Positions 1 to 4,687 of a stretch of DNA of 5,063 nucleotides are shown here, in pieces. Each line of letters begins with the position of its first letter. Positions within the stretch are counted from its first letter, which is position 1. This DNA is from an uncultured Halomicronema sp. (lineage in GTDB: Bacteria > Cyanobacteriota > Cyanobacteriia > Phormidesmidales > Phormidesmidaceae). Below the pieces are notes generated by a model that worked only from the letters and a program-made list of their open reading frames with translations, was not told the origin of the DNA and searched no databases. The stretch covers positions 1 through 5,063 of the forward strand of contig CALCPB010000773.1 of the NCBI GenBank assembly GCA_937897665.1, in the 5' to 3' direction. The position numbers and the translations under genes were made by a program.

Positions 1-69
1 AATACCGGCTGCGCTAACGCTGAAAATCTCACCTGCCCCGTACAACCCGAAGCCATCTGTCAGTTTTGA
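1..69 (+). CDS. possible C-terminal end of an unidentified gene (partial)
   Basis: Frame 1 is open from the window edge to a TGA at 67-69 and encodes 22 residues ending in EAICQF. Three of these are cysteines (C4, C12, C20), which could suit a secreted or metal-binding tail. Nothing is recognised in it. Frame 2 is also open, to a TAG at 95-97, so the frame choice is uncertain. If real, the gene converges on the lipoprotein gene that ends at 133, leaving a 63-nt gap with only a weak 5-bp hairpin (TCGCT 84-88 / AGCGA 96-100). The fragment is too short to assign a function. Confidence 0.25.
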   Translation, partial: NTGCANAENLTCPVQPEAICQF

Positions 70-132
70 CATCCTTGGCTTGATCGCTGCTGATTAGCGA
101 CAAAAGGTTCCTCATCTGCTGGCCAAAACAGT

Positions 133-663
133 TCACGCCTCACCATGCACGTATAAACCGAAATACTCGTCGGTGTTGGTGTTGTAGTGAATCTGAAAGA
201 AACAGTCTCCCCCATCCAGCGGAGGCACGCTGCTGCTCGTCATCAATTCTTCGGCTGAGGTATCGCAGTAAAAGCGAGTGTAGATAACCGCTTCACCATC
301 AATGTTGAAATAACCGAAATACTGCCGGGTATAGTCAGGCAGCGCTGCCGCCAAAGGTTGCACCGGGTTAAAGCCAACGCCATCGCTCAAGCGCTCGTCT
401 GCGAGCAGGGCAGGCAGCAGCTGCGCTTCCAGGCGAGCAATGTCGGCGGCAGTAGGTGACCAAAACTCGACAGTATCAGCCGTCATAGGGACTTCAAGGC
501 GTTGCTGCTCTGCCTCGGCGGCGCTGAAGATCACACCCTGGTAGTCGGTCTCTTGGATCAAAATCGTGGGAGGTGCAGATGTTTCAGGATTATTGGCCGG
601 GCATCCGGCCAGATTAAGCGCCAGCACCACAACGATGCTGAAGACCAGTCTTGACGGTGGCAT
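133..663 (-). CDS. putative lipoprotein of unknown function, 176 aa
   Basis: The start is an ATG at 661-663, supported by a Shine-Dalgarno-like GGAGAG (plus-strand 672-677) eight bases upstream. The N-terminus is a signal peptide: a short basic region (R5), a hydrophobic stretch at about 6-18, and a lipobox L18-A-G-C21. Cleavage and lipidation at C21 are therefore expected, with the mature protein attached to a membrane outside the cytoplasm. A low-complexity linker (about 22-34) follows, then an alpha/beta domain. The last 65 residues hold the most distinctive motifs: TRQYFGYFN (112-120), an internal GGDCFFQIHYN (151-161) and a terminal VHGEA. C133 and C154 could form a disulfide. From memory, similar C-terminal segments (GGDC-aromatic ... 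NGEA) occur in other uncharacterised bacterial proteins, but no function is known to me. The gene is divergent from psbM. Confidence 0.85.
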   Translation of the reverse strand: MPPSRLVFSIVVVLALNLAGCPANNPETSAPPTILIQETDYQGVIFSAAEAEQQRLEVPMTADTVEFWSPTAADIARLEAQLLPALLADERLSDGVGFNPVQPLAAALPDYTRQYFGYFNIDGEAVIYTRFYCDTSAEELMTSSSVPPLDGGDCFFQIHYNTNTDEYFGLYVHGEA

Positions 664-845
664 CGTGATTTCTCTCCAATTTGACGGCAGCTCTGCCTCA
701 GGCGTGATGATTTCTGAAGGGAAGGAGGCGATGCGATCGCGCTTGTCCTAAATTCAACCAGAGACCCTTGGCACTCATCCTGCCATCGAGATGGCGTAGA
801 CTGGAGTCGTGTCGATGTTGTGCTGAAGAGATAAGGCTTTAAATC
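664..845. promoter_or_regulatory. divergent intergenic region between the lipoprotein gene and psbM
   Basis: This 182-nt spacer must hold the promoters of both divergent genes. No sigma70 pair with good spacing could be picked with confidence. The visible elements are a HIP1 octamer at 733-740, a dyad GCCATC-GA-GATGGC at 782-795 about 50 nt before psbM, and a TAAGG (832-836) nine bases before the psbM ATG that can serve as its ribosome binding site. A candidate -35 TTGGCA (768-773) has no matching -10 at 16-18 bp; the nearest -10-like hexamer, TAGACT (797-802), is 23 bp away. The regulatory role is inferred from position. Confidence 0.45.
782..795. promoter_or_regulatory. dyad-symmetric site upstream of psbM
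   Basis: GCCATC and GATGGC form perfect 6-bp arms around a 2-bp spacer. The site lies 50 nt upstream of the psbM start codon, where a promoter or operator would be expected. The spacer is too short for an RNA hairpin, so a protein-binding site is the more likely meaning. No regulator is identified. Confidence 0.25.
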
Positions 846-956
846 ATGGAAGTTAATAGTTTAGGGTTTGTTGCCAGTATTTTGTTCGTTTTGGTGCCCA
901 CAGTCTTTCTGCTGATTCTGTATATTCAGACATCGAGTAAAAAAACGGGCGCATAA
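846..956 (+). CDS. psbM: photosystem II reaction center protein M (PsbM), 36 aa
   Basis: The 36-residue product begins [18 protein letters not shown] and ends SSKKTGA. This is the PsbM pattern: a conserved MEVN start, one transmembrane helix (about residues 6-26, with the FVLVP and VFLLILY segments), an IQT motif after the helix and a short polar tail. The length is typical of cyanobacterial PsbM. PsbM is a low-molecular-mass thylakoid membrane subunit at the interface of the photosystem II dimer, where it contributes to dimer stability and the lipid environment. The ATG has a TAAGG (832-836) at nine-base spacing. The gene is divergent from the lipoprotein gene and probably monocistronic, because a strong terminator lies at 1090-1125. 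Identification rests on sequence recognition over nearly the whole protein and is firm. Confidence 0.96.
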   Translation: MEVNSLGFVASILFVLVPTVFLLILYIQTSSKKTGA

Positions 957-1089
957 GAACTGTTGAGGTCTCCTCGCTATGTCTCGATTAGAACGGCGAG
1001 TAGCCAACAAGTCAAAAACAGTTGCGATGGCTCAGATTTCGCTGAGTTGCCGCTAACTGAAGTCTTGAGTCAAATGACCGCTTTCGATA
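957..1089 (+). other. psbM 3' untranslated region with a small hairpin
   Basis: About 130 nt separate the psbM stop from its terminator hairpin, and no convincing gene lies there. A hairpin can form from CTCAG (1031-1035) and CTGAG (1042-1046) over a 6-nt loop, extended by two G-T wobbles. Shorter complementary arms, CTCGC (973-977) and GCGAG (996-1000), may also pair. The stretch could simply be a long 3' UTR or could yield a 3'-derived small RNA; the sequence cannot decide. Confidence 0.35.
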
Positions 1090-1125
1090 AGGGCTGTGGC
1101 GATCGCCGCGGCCCTAGTTTTTTTT
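1090..1125 (+). terminator. intrinsic terminator downstream of psbM
   Basis: An 11-bp stem (1090-1100 pairing with 1105-1115, including two G-U wobbles) closes on a GATC tetraloop and is followed, after two bases, by eight consecutive T (1118-1125). The top of the stem and the loop are a HIP1 octamer (1099-1106). The T-tract follows the hairpin only in the plus direction, so the site terminates the psbM transcript and not the convergent phosphatase gene. This is the best intrinsic terminator in the window. Confidence 0.9.
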
Positions 1126-1150
1126 GCCGTCGCCATAGATGGGTCGCCTC

Positions 1151-1924
1151 TTAGGCTGGCGGCTGATCAGGCAGGAGCGACTCCGCGATCGCCAGATCGA
1201 AATAGCCTTGAGTCAAGGTTGGCCCTGATAGCACCTGACAAGGATTGTCGGGGTCACCGAGGTGAGTCAGCACACAGGCGGCGGCAGCAAAATTTTGGGT
1301 GCGGGTGTAGTCGGTGACGGCGATGACGCTGGTTAATCCAGCTTGGGTAGCAGCCGTGAGGCCATGGGCGGTATCTTCGATAGCCAGGCAATAGTGGGCG
1401 TCTAAAGCCAGTTGGTCAAGCACATAGTGGTAGATGTCAGCGGCTGGTTTCTTCTGGGGTACCACATCACCAGCGGCAATCACCTCAAACCATTGAGGCG
1501 CCTCGGTGGCTAAGGTTTGGGTTAACAGCGTGAGAACATTTTCGAGGCGGCTGGTGGTGGCGATCGCCAGCCGAATATGGGCCTGCCGTGCTGCTGTGAT
1601 CAGCCGCTTGACCCCTGGCCGCAGGCCAATTTGCCCCGATGCTAACAGGGCGGCGTAGTGCTGGGTCTTGGCCTGGTGCAGCGTCGCAACGAAGGTATCC
1701 CAATCATCGATCGCCGGCATCGGCGGCGCATAGCGCTCGACAAAAAAGCGAATGCGTTCTTTGCCGCCCGCCACCTGCAATAGTTCGCTGTAAAGCTCTG
1801 GTGACCAGTGCCAGGTTAAGCCAGCAGCCTCAAATGCTTGGTTAAACGCGACGCGATGCCCGTAGCGTTCATTTTCAGCCAGAGTGCCATCGACATCAAA
1901 GATGATTGCTTTTAGATCTGCCAT
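1151..1924 (-). CDS. cbbY: CbbY-like HAD-superfamily sugar phosphatase, 257 aa
   Basis: All four HAD motifs are present. Motif I is FDVDGT (9-14), with nucleophile D10 and acid/base D12. Motif II is TTSR (123-126), motif III is the lysine in QKKP (157-160), and motif IV is EDTAHG (183-188). The helical cap (about 17-95) carries LAENER and GGKERIR (53-59), the latter characteristic of CbbY rather than general phosphoglycolate phosphatases. Family knowledge: Rhodobacter and plant CbbY dephosphorylate xylulose-1,5-bisphosphate, a Rubisco misfire product that inhibits the enzyme, so a soluble role supporting the Calvin cycle is likely. The length (257) is slightly above the usual 230-250 because of a C-terminal extension. 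The ATG at 1922-1924 starts right before motif I as in relatives; no clear Shine-Dalgarno is seen. Activity on other sugar phosphates is possible. The gene converges with psbM. Confidence 0.88.
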   Translation of the reverse strand: MADLKAIIFDVDGTLAENERYGHRVAFNQAFEAAGLTWHWSPELYSELLQVAGGKERIRFFVERYAPPMPAIDDWDTFVATLHQAKTQHYAALLASGQIGLRPGVKRLITAARQAHIRLAIATTSRLENVLTLLTQTLATEAPQWFEVIAAGDVVPQKKPAADIYHYVLDQLALDAHYCLAIEDTAHGLTAATQAGLTSVIAVTDYTRTQNFAAAACVLTHLGDPDNPCQVLSGPTLTQGYFDLAIAESLLPDQPPA

Positions 1925-2005
1925 AGGTCGCGGTTGGAATTGGGGAAAGGGTTCTATCAGGATTGTTCTCAGCAGGAGAAGTCAGGGACGGCCAGTGAGT
2001 TGATG

Positions 2006-2043
2006 CCGCTAAGCCGCACTCGTGAGCGGTTTGCGCTCACAAG
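2006..2043 (-). terminator. hairpin between the small membrane protein gene and cbbY (terminator or attenuator candidate)
   Basis: GTGAGCG (2022-2028) and CGCTCAC (2034-2040) form a perfect 7-bp stem with a 5-nt loop. The stem can extend by two pairs past one mismatch. It lies 13 nt beyond the stop of the 35-residue gene. CCGCT (2006-2010) can instead pair with AGCGG (2025-2029), and CCGC (2014-2017) with GCGG (2026-2029), so the alternatives exclude each other. No T-tract follows on the minus strand, so simple intrinsic termination is unproven. Confidence 0.35.
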
Positions 2044-2055
2044 ATGGTGCAGGAT

Positions 2056-2163
2056 TTAATCGCGATCCGTCGAAGAAAAGGCAACTCGCCAGGCAATAAA
2101 AACGAGGAAGGACACATAGCCAATGACAAACAGCCATTCTTGTAGGTTCTCTCCGGAGTTCAT
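2056..2163 (-). CDS. small single-pass membrane protein of unknown function, 35 aa
   Basis: An ATG at 2161-2163 opens a 35-codon frame ending in TAA (2056-2058). The product has a polar N-terminus (MNSGENLQE), one clear hydrophobic segment (about W10 to A28, containing LFVIGYVSFLVFIAW) and a short charged tail ending STDRD. This layout resembles the many tiny membrane subunits of cyanobacterial photosynthetic and respiratory complexes. It does not match any I know: PsbM, PsbT, PsbI, PetG, PetL, PetN, PsaM and Ycf12 were compared from memory. The gene lies 116 nt downstream of xthA and 131 nt upstream of cbbY on the same strand. No strong Shine-Dalgarno is seen. Membrane insertion is well supported by composition, but expression and function are not shown. 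Confidence 0.5.
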   Translation of the reverse strand: MNSGENLQEWLFVIGYVSFLVFIAWRVAFSSTDRD

Positions 2164-2202
2164 TACAGTTGTGCAGCACGTTGACGTTTAGTTGATATCG
2201 TT

Positions 2203-2214
2203 CCGCGATCGCGG
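2203..2214. repeat. extended HIP1 palindrome CCGCGATCGCGG
   Basis: This is a 12-bp perfect palindrome centred on a HIP1 octamer (2205-2212), about 40 nt upstream of the small membrane protein gene. The other exact HIP1 octamers in the window are at 733-740, 1099-1106, 1185-1192, 1560-1567, 3605-3612, 3687-3694 and 4557-4564. HIP1 is a known over-represented motif of many cyanobacterial genomes; no site-specific role is implied. Confidence 0.85.
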
Positions 2215-2224
2215 GTCACGCGAA

Positions 2225-2244
2225 TCAGGATGCTTCGCTCCTGA
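2225..2244 (-). terminator. weak hairpin downstream of xthA
   Basis: TCAGGA (2225-2230) and TCCTGA (2239-2244) form a 6-bp stem over an 8-nt loop, about 36 nt beyond the xthA stop. No T-tract follows on the minus strand. It could end or protect the xthA message, but the support is structural only. Confidence 0.25.
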
Positions 2245-2251
2245 CGGCGAT

Positions 2252-2291
2252 TTCAAGCATGGGATTTCCACTTCAAGCATTAGATTTCCAC
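2252..2291. repeat. 20-bp tandem duplication across the 3' end of xthA
   Basis: Positions 2252-2271 and 2272-2291 are adjacent 20-bp units of the form TTCAAGCATNNGATTTCCAC, identical at 18 of 20 positions. The second unit contains the last codons and stop of xthA (TAA at 2280-2282). In the first unit the two differing bases remove the copied stop. This looks like a local slippage duplication of the gene end into the intergenic space. Confidence 0.85.
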
Positions 2292-3065
2292 AATGACCGG
2301 TGTGTGATCGCTGGGTTTTTCGAGTTGGCGCGGTGCCATATCAATCGTGCAGCTTTTAGCGCGATCGTAGAGCTTGGGGGATAGATAGTGGTGATCGATA
2401 CGCCAGCCCCGATTACGGGAAAACGAGGCAGCACGATAATCCCACCAGCTAAAGTGCCCGCCCTCATCAGTGAATTTGCGAAAAGCGTCCTGCAGGCCCA
2501 CGGACAAAACCTGGGTCAACGTTTCTCGTTCGGTTGGTGACGACATAATGTGGGTGTCTTTACACTTAGGATCATGAATATCGCGATCTTCTAGGGCAAT
2601 GTTGAAGTCGCAACAGACCAACAGCTGGTCGTTTTCAGCTAAGAGTTTCTGTAGATAGATTTTTAAGACGCCCAGCCAGCGGAGCTTGTAATCGTATTTT
2701 TCGCTGCCGATCGCGGAGCCATTGGGCACATAGAGATTCACCAGGCGCACCCCATCAAGGACTCCCGTAATGACGCGCTTTTGGTCGTCTAAATCGCCGA
2801 CCGCATCAGCCCCCACGATCGGAGCAAACCCAAGGCTGACGTCCTCTAACGGCTGACGACAAAGCATGGCCACGCCGTTGTAGGACTTTTGACCACTGAT
2901 ATGAGCCTGATAGTCCACTGCCTGAATGGCTGCCAGCGGAAAATCGGCGTCTTGAACCTTGGTTTCTTGCAGACACAGCACATCAACGGGGTTAGCCGTT
3001 AACCAGTCAGTCACGTGGGTTAGGCGAGATCGAATTGAGTTGACGTTCCAAGTAGCGATTTGCAT
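2280..3065 (-). CDS. xthA: exodeoxyribonuclease III (AP endonuclease, Xth family), 261 aa
   Basis: This is a full-length EEP-fold nuclease of the ExoIII/Xth family. It cleaves DNA 5' to abasic sites in base excision repair and degrades 3' ends of duplex DNA, using Mg2+ in the cytoplasm. The catalytic set is complete in order: N7 in TWNVNS (5-10), E34 in LQETK (32-36), Y112 in NLYVPNG (110-116), D153 and N155 in CDFNIA (152-157), D224 in WRIDHHYLS (221-229), and D253-H254 in the terminal SDHTPVIVEI. Residues S206-W208 and F215 to W221 match the family's DNA-binding loops. The length (261) is close to E. coli ExoIII (268). The ATG (3063-3065) places the first strand MQIATWN correctly; no clear Shine-Dalgarno is present. 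The gene is divergent from the 3315 gene. Confidence 0.96.
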   Translation of the reverse strand: MQIATWNVNSIRSRLTHVTDWLTANPVDVLCLQETKVQDADFPLAAIQAVDYQAHISGQKSYNGVAMLCRQPLEDVSLGFAPIVGADAVGDLDDQKRVITGVLDGVRLVNLYVPNGSAIGSEKYDYKLRWLGVLKIYLQKLLAENDQLLVCCDFNIALEDRDIHDPKCKDTHIMSSPTERETLTQVLSVGLQDAFRKFTDEGGHFSWWDYRAASFSRNRGWRIDHHYLSPKLYDRAKSCTIDMAPRQLEKPSDHTPVIVEI

Positions 3066-3069
3066 ACAG

Positions 3070-3101
3070 TGTTAGCGTTCAAACCTGTGAAATGTTAGCG
3101 T
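3070..3101. repeat. TGTTAGCGT direct repeats just upstream of xthA
   Basis: The nonamer TGTTAGCGT occurs at 3070-3078 and 3093-3101, a 23-bp period or roughly two helical turns. Both copies are followed by a related CAA-ACC-like sequence. The first copy sits only 4 nt from the xthA start codon, so a bound protein there could block transcription or the message leader. The regulatory meaning is inferred from position and spacing. Confidence 0.35.
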
Positions 3102-3174
3102 CAACCACCGATGTTTTGAGCTGGCTGACTCAGCCCCCCTCATCCGTACCGCGATAGCTTGGCCATGCCATCGG

Positions 3175-3211
3175 TGTTGCCGCATCATGATGGTGTCACA
3201 TTGCGGCAACA
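3175..3211. repeat. perfect 10-bp inverted repeat in the xthA/3315 intergenic region
   Basis: TGTTGCCGCA (3175-3184) and TGCGGCAACA (3202-3211) are exact reverse complements separated by 17 nt. Neither strand has a T-tract after it, so it is not a typical intrinsic terminator. It lies between two divergent genes, which favours an operator or a structured leader. Confidence 0.6.
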
Positions 3212-3314
3212 GAAAGAAGCCCGCTAGGCTGTCAAAAGGCTGATGGGTCACCCGGATATTGAGGAGATGGCCAATGATTAACCTCGAAGATGCTCTGATG
3301 TTTGGTCGGAAAAT

Positions 3315-3626
3315 ATGTCTGCAGCTGACCAACCTCTAGAAGGGGATGCCCTGGTAAAAGAAGTGTGTCGTCGCATTCGGGTGGCACGCAGCTATTGGGA
3401 TGCTCACAACAATGCAGCCTGCCGAGGCGAGCGGGAAAAGGCCCTAGCGCTCTACAACACTTTGACCAAAGTGGAGAAAGAGAAAATTCCTCAGCAATTG
3501 AGGATCTGGTTGCGCTATCGCAGCGAAAAGTATTTTGGCGCGCATCGTACGGCACCAGGGAGCCCTCGCAAGACGGGCAAGCAGAACAGAAAGGACAAGC
3601 CGCGGCGATCGCGCCGCCGTTCGTAG
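3315..3626 (+). CDS. conserved cyanobacterial hypothetical protein with basic C-terminal tail, 103 aa
   Basis: Residues 10-75 form a predicted all-helical core: LVKEVCRRIRVARSYWDAHN (13-32), then a CRGEREKALALYN helix (36-48), TKVEKEKIPQQLR (51-63) and a WLRYRSEKYFG ending (65-75). From memory this core is a recurring cyanobacterial hypothetical protein with the CRRIRVARSY and RYRSEKYFG signatures; no function is known to me. Residues 76-103 are probably disordered and strongly basic, with 12 Lys/Arg between R78 and R102, ending RRSRRRS. Such a tail suggests contact with nucleic acid or another polyanion, which is inference. The ATG at 3315 is the first usable start, because the in-frame ATG at 3267 meets a stop four codons later. 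No good Shine-Dalgarno is adjacent. The gene precedes menB by 136 nt on the same strand. Confidence 0.82.
   Translation: MSAADQPLEGDALVKEVCRRIRVARSYWDAHNNAACRGEREKALALYNTLTKVEKEKIPQQLRIWLRYRSEKYFGAHRTAPGSPRKTGKQNRKDKPRRSRRRS
3602..3617 (+). other. GC-rich hairpin at the end of the basic-tailed gene
   Basis: GCGGCG (3602-3607) and CGCCGC (3612-3617) form a perfect 6-bp stem around ATCG, built on a HIP1 octamer (3605-3612). It lies inside the last codons, just before the TAG at 3624-3626. There is no following T-tract, so termination before menB is uncertain. Confidence 0.3.
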
Positions 3627-3762
3627 CTAGCCGATGATCTCCTCTTAGTCATCTGGGAGCGGGCAAACCAGCGTCTCTAGCCGCAGGCGATCGCCATTGG
3701 AGAACGCTACAGCGAGGACAAATCACCTCTAAGCTAGTCCATGACCTGTTAAGTCAAATGAC
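3627..3762 (+). other. intergenic spacer upstream of menB
   Basis: The 136-nt spacer holds a HIP1 octamer (3687-3694) and a weak 5-bp dyad (GATGA / TCATC at about 3633-3651). No -35/-10 pair with acceptable spacing and no Shine-Dalgarno before the menB ATG could be identified. menB may have its own promoter here or may be read from the upstream gene. Confidence 0.35.
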
Positions 3763-4596
3763 ATGGATATACAGTGGCAAGCTGCCAAGACCTATGAGGA
3801 CATTCTTTATGCCAAATGCCAGGGCATGGCGAAAATCACAATTAACCGGCCCCATAAGCGCAATGCCTTTCGTCCTAAAACGGTGGTAGAGCTGTATGAC
3901 GCCTTTGCCGACGCTCGGGAGGACACTTCAATTGGCGTCATTTTGTTGACCGGGGCGGGCCCGCACACCGATGGCAAGTATGCCTTTTGTGCAGGGGGTG
4001 ATCAAAGCGTGCGGGGACAGGGCGGCTACATTGACGAAGCGGGCATGCCTCGTCTCAACGTGCTCGACTTGCAGCGACTCATTCGTTCAATCCCAAAGGT
4101 GGTGATTGCCTTAGTGGCGGGATACGCAATCGGCGGCGGCCACGTGCTGCATCTTTTGTGCGACCTCACGATCGCGGCTGATAATGCCATCTTTGGTCAG
4201 ACTGGGCCAAAAGTGGGTAGTTTTGATGGCGGCTTTGGCGCTAGCTACTTGGCCCGGATCGTAGGGCAAAAAAAAGCCCGAGAGATTTGGTTTCTCTGTC
4301 GCCAGTATTCTGCCCAAGAGGCGTTGGCGATGGGGTTGGTTAATACGGTGGTGCCGGTAGAGGCTTTAGAGGCGGAAGGCGTACAATGGGCGCGCGAAAT
4401 TTTAACCAAGAGTCCGATCTCGATTCGCTGCCTCAAAGCCGCTTTTAATGCAGACTGCGATGGTCAAGCCGGTCTGCAAGAACTGGCCGGCAACGCGACG
4501 CTGCTGTACTACATGACCGAAGAAGGCGCTGAGGGCAAACAGGCGTTTTTAGAAAAGCGATCGCCCGACTTTGATCAATATCCTTGGTTGCCATAA
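3763..4596 (+). CDS. menB: 1,4-dihydroxy-2-naphthoyl-CoA synthase (MenB), 277 aa
   Basis: This crotonase-fold enzyme cyclises o-succinylbenzoyl-CoA to 1,4-dihydroxy-2-naphthoyl-CoA. In cyanobacteria the product leads to phylloquinone, the photosystem I electron carrier. Family marks in order are [13 protein letters not shown] (26-38), the oxyanion-hole segment [10 protein letters not shown] (76-85), Y89, [12 protein letters not shown] (119-130), [13 protein letters not shown] (145-157) and the end [10 protein letters not shown]. By alignment to E. coli MenB, Q146, G148, S153, D155 and Y250 match its Q154, G156, S161, D163 and Y258. The glycine at 148 marks the bicarbonate-dependent type. S82 replaces the E. 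coli lysine 89, which from memory is normal for cyanobacteria. The ATG at 3763 gives the family start MDIQW; an ATG at 3758 is out of frame. No Shine-Dalgarno is seen. The protein is intact and of normal length. Confidence 0.97.
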   Translation: MDIQWQAAKTYEDILYAKCQGMAKITINRPHKRNAFRPKTVVELYDAFADAREDTSIGVILLTGAGPHTDGKYAFCAGGDQSVRGQGGYIDEAGMPRLNVLDLQRLIRSIPKVVIALVAGYAIGGGHVLHLLCDLTIAADNAIFGQTGPKVGSFDGGFGASYLARIVGQKKAREIWFLCRQYSAQEALAMGLVNTVVPVEALEAEGVQWAREILTKSPISIRCLKAAFNADCDGQAGLQELAGNATLLYYMTEEGAEGKQAFLEKRSPDFDQYPWLP

Positions 4597-4639
4597 ACGT
4601 AAACGCTGAACCATCAATCAATCGGTTCAGCGTTTACGT
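4597..4639. terminator. perfect 16-bp inverted repeat after menB (bidirectional terminator-like)
   Basis: ACGTAAACGCTGAACC (4597-4612) and its exact reverse complement (4624-4639) flank an 11-nt loop, ATCAATCAATC. The stem begins at the base after the menB TAA. It sits between convergent genes, the usual place for a shared transcription end or RNA-stabilising hairpin. No T-tract follows on either strand, so it is not a textbook intrinsic terminator. Confidence 0.7.
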
Positions 4640-4687
4640 CTAGAAATTCATGTTCAAAGGCAAAAATGAAGAGGTGGCGCTGCTCAA

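Larger units (their letters stand above)
3066..3314. promoter_or_regulatory. divergent intergenic region upstream of xthA and the basic-tailed protein gene
   Basis: This 249-nt spacer should contain the promoters of two divergent genes. It holds paired TGTTAGCGT repeats (3070-3078 and 3093-3101), a GGCTGA-C-TCAGCC palindrome (3123-3135) and a perfect 10-bp inverted repeat (3175-3184 / 3202-3211). On the minus strand TTGACG (3104 down to 3099) could be a -35 box for xthA, but no good -10 lies 16-18 bp further. A GAGGAG (3261-3266) precedes a tiny overlapping ORF (3274-3339). The density of symmetric elements suggests regulation, but no regulator is identified. Confidence 0.45.

Noticed and set aside
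5..97. A second open plus-strand frame at the left edge, ending in TAG at 95-97.
   Set aside because: It competes with frame 1 and neither is recognisable. It is mentioned only as the alternative to the partial gene at 1-69.
84..100. A TCGCT ... AGCGA hairpin as a terminator for the left-edge gene or the lipoprotein gene.
   Set aside because: The stem is only 5 bp with a 7-nt loop and no T-tract, which is within chance for this length.
963..1154. A plus-strand frame of 63 codons downstream of psbM.
   Set aside because: It runs through the psbM terminator hairpin and T-tract, has no ribosome binding site and looks like no protein family.
3072..3332. An 86-codon minus-strand frame ending 6 nt before xthA, which could look like an operon partner.
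   Set aside because: The translation has no domain-like pattern, is rich in rare-looking His, Arg, Cys and Ile runs, and overlaps the start of the better supported plus-strand gene. It is probably a chance frame in the divergent promoter region.
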